From positions 310,001 to 374,000 of the forward strand of contig DATNQN010000057.1 of NCBI GenBank assembly GCA_036703985.1: a stretch of 64,000 bases of DNA, read 5' to 3'. The notes under the pieces were generated by a model. The model was given only the letters and a program-made list of their open reading frames with translations. It searched no databases and had not been told where the DNA came from. This stretch comes from Leptolyngbyaceae cyanobacterium (GTDB taxonomy: Bacteria; Cyanobacteriota; Cyanobacteriia; Cyanobacteriales; Aerosakkonemataceae). Positions 28,911 through 38,361 of this stretch are shown piece after piece (within the stretch, counting starts at the first letter, position 1; every line of letters begins with the position of its first letter). Both the position numbers and the translations under genes were made by a program.

Positions 28911-31418
28911 ATGCGAATTCTTTTAGTAGACGACGATCGAGTTACTGCTGATGCTTTAGCTAGTACTTTGGAGTCGCAGCATTACTTGGTGGATGTAGCG
29001 GAAGATGGAGAAAAAGCTTTGGAACTTTTAGAAGCTTTTCCTTATGATTTGCTGCTGCTAGATGTAGTGCTACCTAAATTAGATGGTATTACTCTTTGCC
29101 AAAAATTAAGGGTTCGTGGATTAAAAATGCCGATTCTGTTACTGACAGCACGGGACAACAGTATAGATAAAGTCAGGGGTTTGGATGCAGGAGCCGATGA
29201 TTATCTAAGTAAACCTTTTGACTGCCAAGAATTGCTCGCACGGATTCGCACGTTGCTAAGGCGGGGAACTAATCGGTTGCTGCCGATTTTGGAGTGGAAT
29301 GAATTGTCTCTATCACCAAGTACTTGTCAAGTTACTTATAAAAATGAAATTTTAAATTTAACTCCTACAGAATATCGTTTATTAGAACTTTTTTTGCGAA
29401 ATAATCGCCGCGTTTTTAGTTGTAGCGATCTGATCGAACAGGTATGGTCTTTCGATCATTCTCCGAGTGAAGAAACAGTGAGGTCTCATATTAAGGGTTT
29501 ACGGATGAAGATGCGGACGGCGGGAGCGCCTGCGGATCTAATTGAAACTGTATATGGTTTAGGGTATCGGCTGAAGACTTTATCTAATCAAAAAAGTACT
29601 GCGGTGCTTTCTGCAAACCAGAACATTGAGGAACAGGGGGAAAACGATCGAAATTCATTAGGTAGTTCTTGTCCGATCGTTTTATCTCCTTGTATAAACT
29701 ATCCAGGATCGAATTCCCCTTCTCAGAAGGAAGTCACTTTAAAGGCGATCGCGGAAATTTGGGAAAAATTCAAGCAAAGCGTATTTAATCAGGTAGAAGT
29801 ATTGCAAAATTGCGCTACTGCGATCGAAGCAGCAATGATTAGTGAGGATTTACACCAAAAGGCAATCACGGAAGCTCATAAACTGACTGGTTTACTAGGT
29901 ACTTTAGGCTTCGCAGAAGGTTCCCAAATATGCCGTCAAATCGAGACTTTATTACGTAATGCGAGCGATCTTCGCGACCCTAATTTAGCTTTGCGGCTTC
30001 AAGAATCGATCGCATCTTTGAAAAAAGTATTGCAACAACCGCTACCCCAATCCCCACAAGCACTTGCTAATGTAAAAAATTCGTCAGGAACCAACGATCG
30101 ATTAATTTCTGCCCAAGAAACAATCTCTTTATCGGAAAACTTTTTCCATAAACAGCCTTTGCTGTTAATAGTTGATGAAGATCTGGAATTAGCGGAACTT
30201 TTACGACGAGAAGCGATCGCGATCGGGCTGCAAATCCAGGTGGTTAGCAGTTTATCAATGGCTAGAGAATGGCTGACCCACAATCATGCGGATGCGATCG
30301 TATTGGATTTATATTTTCCTTCTACAAATGAAAATGGCTTGGTATTGTTGGAGGAGTTAAATTCTTCAATGCCCTATTTACCAGCGATCGTCTTGTCAAG
30401 ACGGGGGGATTTTTGCGATCGCTTAGAAGTGGCGCGGTTGGGAGCAAGAGCTTTTTTACACAAAGCAATTCCTCCCGCTCAAGTGCTAGCAGCAATTACT
30501 CAAATATTAGAACCGGAAGAAACTACTTCAGCCAAAATTTTAATTGTAGATGATGATGCTAATATATTAAATCTTTTAGAAACTTTACTAAAACCTTGGG
30601 AACTTAAACTAACTACCCTTAAAGACCCCCGTTTGTTTTGGGAAACTTTAGAAAAAGTTTTACCAGATTTATTAATTTTAGATGTACAAATGCCCCATCT
30701 TAACGGTATTGAATTGTGCCAGGTGGTGCGTAACGACCCTGCTTGGGGTGGCCTACCAATACTGTTTTTGACTGCCCACTGCGATCCGGATACGGTACAA
30801 AAAGTATTTGCGGCTGGTGCTGATGATTTTGTCAGTAAACCTATTGTTGGCCCAGAACTAGTTACGCGCATTGTAATTCGCTTGGAACGAGTACGACTAC
30901 TGCGCCAATTAGCAGAAACAGACCCCTTGACTAGATTGGCTAATCGAAATAAGTTAACGACGCATCTGAGCCAGTTAATTCTATTAGCTGAACGCACTCA
31001 TTTACCTTTGTGTTTCGCGATTTTAGATCTCGATAATTTTAAAAAAATTAATGACGAGTACGGACATGGAGTAGGTGACACGGTTTTACGTTGGCTAGGA
31101 GGATTTTTGAGCCGCTCTTTTCGCCGTCATCATGATATTGTGGCTCGCTGGGGAGGAGATGAAATTGCGATCGTCATGTACGGTATAGATAAGGCTACCG
31201 CAGTACAAAGATTGAAAGATTTTTTAGTTTCCATAAATCGGCAAGAGTTTACGAATAAAGGAATTCAGTTACCCATTACTTTTAGTGCGGGAGTTGCTCA
31301 GTATCCCGATAACGGTACTGATATCCAAACTTTATATCGGTCTGCTGACATCGCTCTTTATCAAGCTAAAACATCTGGGCGTAATCAAGTAATTTACATA
31401 CAATCAGTGAACAATTAG
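28911..31418 (+). CDS. Multi-domain response regulator: REC-wHTH-HPt-REC-REC-GGDEF
   Basis: This 835-residue hybrid regulator starts with an OmpR-type half: REC with Asp51 (LLLLDVVLP) and a winged helix at about 125-220 (LNLTPTEYRLLELFLRNNRRV, VRSHIKGLRMKM, IETVYGLGYRL). It continues with an HPt domain whose His323 sits in EAHKLTGLLGTLGF, a second REC (Asp466, VLDLYFPS), a third REC (Asp591, LLILDVQMPHLNG) and a GGDEF domain with GGDEI at 748-752. The motif GGDEI is compatible with diguanylate cyclase activity. So one chain can bind DNA, relay phosphate and make cyclic di-GMP. ATG 28911 is preferred over a TTG at 28866 because it begins the REC and follows GGGAG. Confidence 0.92.
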   Translation: MRILLVDDDRVTADALASTLESQHYLVDVAEDGEKALELLEAFPYDLLLLDVVLPKLDGITLCQKLRVRGLKMPILLLTARDNSIDKVRGLDAGADDYLSKPFDCQELLARIRTLLRRGTNRLLPILEWNELSLSPSTCQVTYKNEILNLTPTEYRLLELFLRNNRRVFSCSDLIEQVWSFDHSPSEETVRSHIKGLRMKMRTAGAPADLIETVYGLGYRLKTLSNQKSTAVLSANQNIEEQGENDRNSLGSSCPIVLSPCINYPGSNSPSQKEVTLKAIAEIWEKFKQSVFNQVEVLQNCATAIEAAMISEDLHQKAITEAHKLTGLLGTLGFAEGSQICRQIETLLRNASDLRDPNLALRLQESIASLKKVLQQPLPQSPQALANVKNSSGTNDRLISAQETISLSENFFHKQPLLLIVDEDLELAELLRREAIAIGLQIQVVSSLSMAREWLTHNHADAIVLDLYFPSTNENGLVLLEELNSSMPYLPAIVLSRRGDFCDRLEVARLGARAFLHKAIPPAQVLAAITQILEPEETTSAKILIVDDDANILNLLETLLKPWELKLTTLKDPRLFWETLEKVLPDLLILDVQMPHLNGIELCQVVRNDPAWGGLPILFLTAHCDPDTVQKVFAAGADDFVSKPIVGPELVTRIVIRLERVRLLRQLAETDPLTRLANRNKLTTHLSQLILLAERTHLPLCFAILDLDNFKKINDEYGHGVGDTVLRWLGGFLSRSFRRHHDIVARWGGDEIAIVMYGIDKATAVQRLKDFLVSINRQEFTNKGIQLPITFSAGVAQYPDNGTDIQTLYRSADIALYQAKTSGRNQVIYIQSVNN

Positions 31419-31667
31419 CTAACAATAAATCATTGCTATTTGTTGAGGGACTGCTAAGTCCCTGGTTATTGAGCGTGGCGACACACTTTTTTAACATCTA
31501 TTACTTAAAAAGGTAGCTTTAATTGAGCGATTATCTCTACAGCATATTCAATCTTCGTAAAGATTTAAATTATCTATCTTTTTCAGCAATATAATAATAT
31601 TATAACTAATACCCTAATTACCTATTAATATTAATTTTTTTAAATTATTTTAAAGGAGTGATTGATA

Positions 31668-34169
31668 ATGAGCATATTTTTTTACAATTTGTTATTAACT
31701 ATAATAATATTTATAGATAATTACTATATTGCCAATTTAGAAATCAGTATAATTTATCAATCGATTATATGGCCGATCTTACTTGGTTTGTTAGGGATAA
31801 CGGTTTGGTTATTTTATTTAGCAAATAAAAAACAATCGTTAATATTTCTCGAACAATTTCCCATTTTTAAAAGCGAACAACAAATGAAAGCTATTTTCAA
31901 TAGCTCGCTCGACGGGATGGCTATTGCGGATGATAACGGTTATTATTTGGAAGTTAACTCAGCAGTATGTGAACTACTGGGAACTTCACCAGAAAAAATT
32001 ATAGGTAAATCAATCGCGGATTTTACTGATGTAGGGATTAATTTTCAGGAAGCTTGGCAAGATTTTCAGAAGAAAGGTCGGGAAAGAGGAGAATTTCGCA
32101 TTCGCCGTCCTGATGGAACGATTCGCTACGTGGAATATGCGGCGATCGCAAATTTCATTCCCCATCGTCATTTATCAATTCTCCGCGATATCACCCAGAG
32201 AAAGCAAATAGAAGCTGAATTAAGCCAATATCGCGATCGCTTAGAACAATTAGTTGAATTACGTACTAGCGAACTGACAAAAGTAAACGAACAACTCAAA
32301 CAAGAGATTTTTTTTCGTCAGCAGACAGAAGAAAAATTACGTAAAAATGAAGCCTTCCTTAGCGAAGCTCAAAAAGTGGCGAATGTAGGTAGCTGGGAAT
32401 TAGATTTAGCCACTAAAAAACTGACTTTTTCAGCACAAACTTTCCGAATTTTAGCGCTCGATCCCGAAATGGGAGAACCCAGTTACGCGGAAAGTCTTAG
32501 CTTAATTTATTCCGATGACAGAAGGAAATTGTTACAAGCAATTCAAGAAGCCATTACTGACGGCAAAACTTATAAATTTGATATGCGAATTATCTTACCT
32601 GATGGTTCCATTAAATATGTATTCGCTACTGGGAAACCCATCCTGAAAGAAGCAGGTAAAGTAGAACGGCTTTTTGGAACTATTTTAGATATTAACGAAC
32701 GCAAACAAATAGAAGAAGCTTTATACAGACGAGAGCAAGATTTCAAAGCCTTAGCTGAAAATTCACCTGATATTATTACTAGATTTAATCAAGAACTGCG
32801 TCACCTTTACATCAACCCAGCGATCGAAAAGGTAACGGGAATTTCCTATCAAAATTTTATTGGCAAAAATAATCGAGACTTAGGATGGCCTGAAGAAAAA
32901 GTATTTCAATGGGAAACTACATTAAGAAAAGCTTTTGAAACTGGCAAGGCACAAATAATAAGTTTTGATTTTACAAGTTTTACAGGAATAATCAAGTATT
33001 ATCAATCAAGAATTGTTCCCGAGTTTTCAGGAGATGGAGCAGTAGAATCAGTGTTATGCGTAACTCGCGATATCACTGAATTAAAACAGGTAGAGAATGC
33101 TTTGCGAGAGAGTGAAGAGCGATTTAAGCGAATTTTTTTCGATGCACCAATTGGAATGGTAGTTGCCAAGTCAGATGGAGAATTAGTACAAGTTAACCAA
33201 GCTTTTTGCAGGATGCTGGGATATAGCGAATCAGAATTAATAGGTCGCAATTTTAAGGATATCACTTATCCGGCAGACTTAGCGAAAGAAGTACCTTACA
33301 TAGAAAAATGTCTAAACAAAGAACTTAGTTACTACCAGTTAGAAAAACGTTACGTCAAGAAGAATGGCGAGCTTTTGTTAATTAATATTACTTGTGGCGT
33401 AATTCCCGATCTAAATACAAATACTATTTATGGATTAGCGATGGTGGAAGACATCGCCGAACGCAAGGAAATCGAACGCCTAAAAGATGAATTTATTTCA
33501 GTAGTCAGTCATGAACTTCGCACGCCGATGACTTCTTTGCGAGGTGCTTTAGGGTTAATATCAACTGGGCGTTTGGGTACTCTCACCGAACCGGGCGAAC
33601 GTCTGTTGAAATTTGCGATCGAAGATACGGATCGTTTAGTTCGTTTGATTAATGATATTCTAGATTTGGAGTATTTAAAGTCGGGTAAAATAAGTTTAAA
33701 CTTCCAAGTTTACGATGCTGCTGAATTAATGCAAAGAGTAATTTATATTATGCAGCCAATTGCTAATTTAGCAACGGTTAATCTCTTAATTAATCCGGTT
33801 CCTATAAAAGTATTTGTAGATGGCGATCGCATTATTCAAGTATTAACTAATCTAGTCAGTAATGCCATAAAATTTTCTTTGCCAAATACCACGGTTTATT
33901 TAACGGCACAAACTCAAACTAAAGATAATATAGCACTTTTCCAAGTAAAAGACCGAGGCAAGGGAATACCAGAAGAAAAACTGGAAAAAATCTTTGACCG
34001 TTTTGAACAAGTAGATGCCTCCGATTCTCGGCAAAAAGGAGGCACTGGTTTAGGTTTAGCGATCTGTCGCAGTATCGTGGAACAACATGGAGGACATATT
34101 TGGGTAGAAAGCCGTATAGGAGTTGGTAGCACTTTTTATTTCACAGTACCGATGCAGCCATTAAGTTAA
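31668..34169 (+). CDS. Multi-PAS membrane histidine kinase
   Basis: This 833-residue sensor kinase has two hydrophobic N-terminal segments (about 5-22 and 33-52). Four PAS/PAC units follow (about 65-180, 230-350, 350-480, 485-605), with a coiled coil between the first two. The HisKA domain has phospho-acceptor His615 (SVVSHELRTPMTSLRG). The HATPase domain shows N (LTNLVSNAIKFS), DRGKGIP, and GGTGLGLAICRSIVEQHGG. The ATG at 31668 is preceded by AAAGGAG nine bases upstream. It lies between the hybrid regulator and a single-domain receiver on the same strand, so it very probably phosphorylates one or both. The ligand is unknown; PAS domains could bind haem, flavin or small molecules. Confidence 0.95.
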   Translation: MSIFFYNLLLTIIIFIDNYYIANLEISIIYQSIIWPILLGLLGITVWLFYLANKKQSLIFLEQFPIFKSEQQMKAIFNSSLDGMAIADDNGYYLEVNSAVCELLGTSPEKIIGKSIADFTDVGINFQEAWQDFQKKGRERGEFRIRRPDGTIRYVEYAAIANFIPHRHLSILRDITQRKQIEAELSQYRDRLEQLVELRTSELTKVNEQLKQEIFFRQQTEEKLRKNEAFLSEAQKVANVGSWELDLATKKLTFSAQTFRILALDPEMGEPSYAESLSLIYSDDRRKLLQAIQEAITDGKTYKFDMRIILPDGSIKYVFATGKPILKEAGKVERLFGTILDINERKQIEEALYRREQDFKALAENSPDIITRFNQELRHLYINPAIEKVTGISYQNFIGKNNRDLGWPEEKVFQWETTLRKAFETGKAQIISFDFTSFTGIIKYYQSRIVPEFSGDGAVESVLCVTRDITELKQVENALRESEERFKRIFFDAPIGMVVAKSDGELVQVNQAFCRMLGYSESELIGRNFKDITYPADLAKEVPYIEKCLNKELSYYQLEKRYVKKNGELLLINITCGVIPDLNTNTIYGLAMVEDIAERKEIERLKDEFISVVSHELRTPMTSLRGALGLISTGRLGTLTEPGERLLKFAIEDTDRLVRLINDILDLEYLKSGKISLNFQVYDAAELMQRVIYIMQPIANLATVNLLINPVPIKVFVDGDRIIQVLTNLVSNAIKFSLPNTTVYLTAQTQTKDNIALFQVKDRGKGIPEEKLEKIFDRFEQVDASDSRQKGGTGLGLAICRSIVEQHGGHIWVESRIGVGSTFYFTVPMQPLS

Positions 34170-34269
34170 ATTAACAATAAATAAAGTATTTTAAATAAGA
34201 ATAGGTTTTTAGTATTTATTTTGATTTTTTAGCCATATAATTAAAAAGAATAGTGTTAATTGATTAAAT

Positions 34270-34653
34270 ATGAGTGCTAAACGCATTCTGATCGTCGATG
34301 ATGAGTATCGCATTCGAGAAGTCATCAAACTTACCTTAGAAATGATGGCAGGTTGGGAAGTTTTGATGGCAGATTCTGGTGCAGAAGGGTTATCTATAGC
34401 CGAGTTAGAACAACCCGATGCAATACTCTTAGATATGATGATGCCAGATATGGATGGAACGGTTACTTTAAGATATTTACAGGCTAATCTTGCCACCCAA
34501 CAAATACCCGTACTATTATTAACTGCCAAACTTCCAATAGGCGGCGAACCACAGTTTACTCAGTTGGGGGCAAAAGCCGTAATTCCAAAACCTTTCGATC
34601 CGCTTTCCCTAGCTAACCAAATAGCTGAAATTTTGGGATGGGAATTAAGCTAA
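34270..34653 (+). CDS. CheY-like single-domain response regulator
   Basis: A 127-residue receiver with ILIVDDEYRIRE at the N-terminus, phospho-acceptor Asp in ILLDMMMPDMDG (about residue 57), Thr in LLLTAKLP and Lys in IPKPFDP. There is no output domain, so it probably acts by protein contact or as a phosphate sink for the upstream histidine kinase, from which it is separated by 100 bases. It is the third gene of the signalling locus 28.9-34.7 kb. Confidence 0.95.
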   Translation: MSAKRILIVDDEYRIREVIKLTLEMMAGWEVLMADSGAEGLSIAELEQPDAILLDMMMPDMDGTVTLRYLQANLATQQIPVLLLTAKLPIGGEPQFTQLGAKAVIPKPFDPLSLANQIAEILGWELS

Positions 34654-34881
34654 GTAGATAAAGAAAAGGAGAGATAAAGCGGAATGGAAAAATCAAATGA
34701 TTATAGATAGGTAAGAAAACCGATATCGTAATTACTTTTAACTTCGTGATAATGCCCTACTCCTGATGCCGAAAAAACTCGAGACTGCGGTATTATGGCA
34801 ACTTATGTATGAGTTTCCGAGTCATTCCTGATAGTTCTCAGAGACTAGGGTTAACTCGGTCACGAACGTTAAAGTAGAAAG

Positions 34882-36795
34882 ATGATGAAAAGGTTTCTCA
34901 AAATCCTTGTGAAAACCTGTACGAGCAGGTTTTTTAGCTACAATTTTAACCGTCAGGCTTGGTTCGTATTTCTGATTGCCTTTACTTCGATCGTTGCACT
35001 AGCAGTACCTCGCGCTTCATTTTCTCAAACTACATTTAGAGATATCCAAGGATATTGGGCGCAGCCTTGCATCGAACAGTTAGTGCAGGAAAATACGATC
35101 GATGGATATGAAGATGGCACGTTTAGACCTAACTTAGCAGTAACGAGGGCTGATTTTGCCACGATGCTCAACAAAGCTTTTCCAAACGTGCCTGTAGTTC
35201 GCAACCCTGTAGAATTTGTCGATATTCCGGATAATTATCAGGCAGCCCGTGCTATTAGCCAAACTTATCGACGTGGTTTCCTTTCCAGTTATATTGGTGA
35301 TATTTTTAACCCACTGCGAAAGATGACGAGAGAGCAAGTATTAGTGGCGTTAACTAGTGGGTTAAAGTATTCGCCAATTAACCCAGTTGATGGAACTCTC
35401 GATCGGCTTTTTGCGGATGCCGATCTGATTTCCGATTATGCTAAAAATGCGATCGCTGCTGCGGCTGAAAAAGAACTAGTAGTAAATTACCCAGATGTCC
35501 GAACGCTCAATCCCAATAAGTTAGTAACTCGCGGGGAAGTAGCAGCTTCTCTGTGTCAAGCTTTGGGAGAATTCGGATTGGTGCCTTTGCAGTACGTGGC
35601 GGGAAAAGAACCGCTAACAATTCCCGATGAACCTTTGCCAACACCATCACCATCTACTGAATTAGAACCGATTTCTTTCAAAACTTTACCCAATCGTCAG
35701 CCAACAGATGAAATTAGAGGAGTTTGGCTAACTAATATAGATAGTGACGTGTTATTTTCTCGCTCTCGTTTAATCGAAGCATTAGAAAAATTAAAAAACC
35801 TTAATTTCAATACCATCTATCCGACGGTTTGGAATGGGGGTTATACTTTGTATCCCAGTCGGGTAGCCAAAAAAGCGATCGGGATCGAGCTAGACCCGGA
35901 ACCCGGTTTGCAAGGGCGAGATATGCTAGCAGAAGCGATCGAACAAGGGCATCAAAGAGGTTTAACCGTAATGCCTTGGTTTGAATTCGGTTTCATGGCA
36001 CCTGCTGATTCCGAATTAGCCAAACGTCATCCAGACTGGCTTACTCAGCGTCGCGATGGCAGCAAAATTTGGAAAGAAGGCATACACGATCGAGTTTGGC
36101 TAAATCCTTTTCACCCAGAAGTACAGCAATTCATCATCGATTTAATTATCGAAGTGGTGAAGAAATACGATGTAGATGGCATCCAAGTAGACGATCATTT
36201 CGGCTTACCCGCTCAAATGGGTTACGATGATTTCACCGTTAACCTTTTCAAAAAAGAATTACCGGGATTATCGCCTTCTGAAGATTATCAAGAAACATTT
36301 TGGGTCCGCTGGCGAGCCGATAAAATTAATGACTTCATGCGGCGGTTATCCCAAGCCATAAAAGCTGAGAAACCCAATTGTATTATTTCTCTTTCTCCCA
36401 ATCCGTTACATTTTGCTTTACCCGCTCATTTACAGGATTGGTTTACCTGGGAAAGAGAAAATCTAGTGCAGGAAATTATCTTACAAGTTTATCGAAATGA
36501 CTTGAAACGTTTTACTACTGAATTAGAGCGGGCAGAAGTTCTATTAGCCCAAAGTCATATTCCTTTTGCGGTTGGGATTATGACTGGTTTGAAAAATCGC
36601 GGAATCGGTATGGAACAAGTGAAAACCCAAGTTGAAGAAGTTCGCAAACGCGGCATTGGCGGAGTAGCCTTTTTCTTCTATGAAAGTCTTTGGCAGTGGG
36701 CAAAAGAAACTCCCGCACAAAGAGAAGAGGCTTTGAAAGATATCTTTTCTAATCCTGCGGCAAGACCTGATTTACAGCCAGCCAATACGATTTAA
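34882..36795 (+). CDS. SLH-domain protein with GHL10 (DUF187) glycoside hydrolase-like domain
   Basis: This 637-residue exported protein begins with a signal sequence (about 26-48, WFVFLIAFTSIVALAVPRASFS). It has about three S-layer-homology repeats (about 50-235; TFRDIQGYWAQPCIEQLV, IDGYEDGTFRPNLAVTRADFATML). SLH repeats in cyanobacteria bind the peptidoglycan-linked polymer and anchor outer-membrane structures. The C-terminal domain (about 275-610) is of the GHL10/DUF187 family-10-like glycoside hydrolase type: EIRGVWLTNIDSDVLFSR, YPTVWNGGYTLYPS, MPWFEFGF, VDGIQVDDHFGLP (likely catalytic acid) and ISLSPNP. It probably cuts a polysaccharide at the cell wall. Substrate unknown. Confidence 0.9.
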   Translation: MMKRFLKILVKTCTSRFFSYNFNRQAWFVFLIAFTSIVALAVPRASFSQTTFRDIQGYWAQPCIEQLVQENTIDGYEDGTFRPNLAVTRADFATMLNKAFPNVPVVRNPVEFVDIPDNYQAARAISQTYRRGFLSSYIGDIFNPLRKMTREQVLVALTSGLKYSPINPVDGTLDRLFADADLISDYAKNAIAAAAEKELVVNYPDVRTLNPNKLVTRGEVAASLCQALGEFGLVPLQYVAGKEPLTIPDEPLPTPSPSTELEPISFKTLPNRQPTDEIRGVWLTNIDSDVLFSRSRLIEALEKLKNLNFNTIYPTVWNGGYTLYPSRVAKKAIGIELDPEPGLQGRDMLAEAIEQGHQRGLTVMPWFEFGFMAPADSELAKRHPDWLTQRRDGSKIWKEGIHDRVWLNPFHPEVQQFIIDLIIEVVKKYDVDGIQVDDHFGLPAQMGYDDFTVNLFKKELPGLSPSEDYQETFWVRWRADKINDFMRRLSQAIKAEKPNCIISLSPNPLHFALPAHLQDWFTWERENLVQEIILQVYRNDLKRFTTELERAEVLLAQSHIPFAVGIMTGLKNRGIGMEQVKTQVEEVRKRGIGGVAFFFYESLWQWAKETPAQREEALKDIFSNPAARPDLQPANTI

Positions 36796-36839
36796 CCTCA
36801 AGGAGGGAGAGAGCGGGGGATGGATTAATGTTCTGATTC

Positions 36840-36898
36840 CTGAATTCAGAGTTTTGAATTCTGAATTCAGACTTCATCCTTCAGACTTCATCCTTTCC
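36840..36898. repeat. GAATTCA/GACTTCATCCT heptamer repeats
   Basis: Tandem TTCTGAA/TTCAGA and ACTTCATCCTTCAG units of the same kind as those in the rpoB-rpoC1 spacer. They run into the last codons of the minus-strand gene 36874-37392. Confidence 0.75.
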
Positions 36899-37392
36899 CT
36901 AGCTCCTAGCTTGCGATTCGCGATCGCAATTCCTTGATTTTTTGGTTCCGCAATAGGTTGGCTACTATCCAGCTTTACTAAAGAACCAGATGTATCGGTA
37001 TGATAAATCCAACGGTTTTTACCACTAGCAACGATTACTTGCCAACCCGGTACTAATGCGTCCATACATAAGTAGCGGGAATTTTTCATTTCTAAACAAC
37101 GATCGAGCCAAGTCAGTTGTTTAGCTTCGACGATTTGCAAAGCAGATTTTGGTAACCCCGATCGCTGGGATAAGTCTTGCATCACGGCATTTTTGACAGA
37201 AGGCGATAAAATGCTGATATGATTAGAAGAGTTCGCCACGGCAAGCGCGTTATTAGAAACAGGCTGTTTCACTGCAAAGTACAAAATGCCAGTCAGCACC
37301 AAAGCTAAGAAAAAAGGATTTGGCTGCTTAGTTGTTTCTTCTAAGGTCGCTGCGAGAGACTTTTGATTAGTATTATTAGTAATTTTCTCCAT
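36874..37392 (-). CDS. Small secreted or membrane-anchored protein sharing a module with 27460-28410
   Basis: A 172-residue protein with one N-terminal hydrophobic segment (PFFLALVLTGILYFAV, about 26-41). It is followed by the module also present in the 316-residue protein at 27.5 kb: DLSQRSGLPKSALQIVEAKQ, WLDRCLEM, CMDALVPGWQVIVASG and WIYHTDTSGS. Two cysteines match those of the paralogue and could form a disulfide in the periplasm. The C-terminal residues GARERMKSEG are encoded by intergenic-type repeat sequence, so the original stop may have been lost. GAGG lies six bases before the ATG. Function unknown. Confidence 0.75.
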   Translation of the reverse strand: MEKITNNTNQKSLAATLEETTKQPNPFFLALVLTGILYFAVKQPVSNNALAVANSSNHISILSPSVKNAVMQDLSQRSGLPKSALQIVEAKQLTWLDRCLEMKNSRYLCMDALVPGWQVIVASGKNRWIYHTDTSGSLVKLDSSQPIAEPKNQGIAIANRKLGARERMKSEG

Positions 37393-37898
37393 AGCAAGCC
37401 TCGCAAATGGATGCTGTCAGCGAAGGGGGTGACCAGATTTGGTACTACACGCCTCTTCCAGACAAATTCGGAAAAGTAGATAACTTTGTGAAGAAAGTTA
37501 AACTTTTTGTTGCGCTGCCAGAAAGCGATCGAACTTTTCTGGTAATAATTAGCACCCTGCGAGTTAGCGCTGCCAATAATTGATAGACAAATAAAAATCT
37601 GAGAAATATTCCCTATTAATAATTTGCTATACTCAAGCAAATATTAATACCCAGAAAATACTGAATCATAAGTTAAATATTACACGTACTTTAGAAAAAA
37701 TTATCAAAGTTCTTAATATAAGTAAACATTAAGAATTACATCTATCTTTAGTAAGAAGTTTAGAGATGATTTTTGGTTTCTAAAATTCGATTGCTCGCTC
37801 GACTACCAATTAACTTTCACAGCGTTACTAATCGCTCTCCCTGTTCGCGACAGAATCTGCCGCCCAAATCATCAAGTAAAGTGGTAGGCGAAGCATCA
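37393..37898. other. 506-bp intergenic region, no gene seen
   Basis: AT-rich. A 99-codon minus-strand frame that enters the preceding gene has no start signal or family features. No repeat or structured element was recognised. Confidence 0.4.
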
Positions 37899-38294
37899 TC
37901 AATCCTTTGATTCTTCGTATATCTCCAGAGGAAGGCGATCCGGGTCTTTAAAAAAAGTAAACCGCTTACCAGTAATCTCATCAATGCGGATATCTTCTAC
38001 TTCAACCCCTTGGCTTTGTAAGTAAGCGACGGTATCATCAAGACGATCGACTGCAAAAGATAGATGTCTCAGACCGCAAGCTTCCGGAGTACTCGGTCGT
38101 GGTGGTGGGGTGGGAAAAGAAAAAAGCTCGATGCGATCGCGTTTACCCACTGCCAAATCCAACTTGTAAGAATTCCTGGCAGCGCGAAACGTTTCTTCAA
38201 TAATCGGAAAACCCAAAATTTCCACATAAAATCGCTTTGATTTTTCATAATCAGAGCAAATAATCGCTACGTGATGAAATCCACTTGTTTCCAA
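37899..38294 (-). CDS. VOC (glyoxalase/bleomycin-resistance fold) protein, YaeR/GloA2-like
   Basis: A 131-residue single-domain vicinal-oxygen-chelate protein. Metal-binding positions are visible: His in FHHVAIICSDYEKSKRFYVEILGF, Glu in RIELFSF, His in GLRHLSFAVD and Glu in PLEIYE. It most resembles the E. coli YaeR group, whose substrate is unsettled. I place the start at the TTG at 38294 (METSGFHH), seven bases after AAGGGG. A TTG eight codons earlier overlaps that Shine-Dalgarno. It lies 67 bases downstream of the PIN-like gene in the same direction, and may share its transcript. Confidence 0.85.
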   Translation of the reverse strand: METSGFHHVAIICSDYEKSKRFYVEILGFPIIEETFRAARNSYKLDLAVGKRDRIELFSFPTPPPRPSTPEACGLRHLSFAVDRLDDTVAYLQSQGVEVEDIRIDEITGKRFTFFKDPDRLPLEIYEESKD

Positions 38295-38361
38295 TGTTTT
38301 GCCCCTTACTATCAACAATCAAACTAACTCGGTAGAAAAGTGCAGATAAACAGAAATTGCC

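Noticed and set aside
37341-37640. 99-codon minus-strand frame overlapping the small secreted protein
   Set aside because: It lies in a different frame over the start of a supported gene, has no Shine-Dalgarno and looks random.
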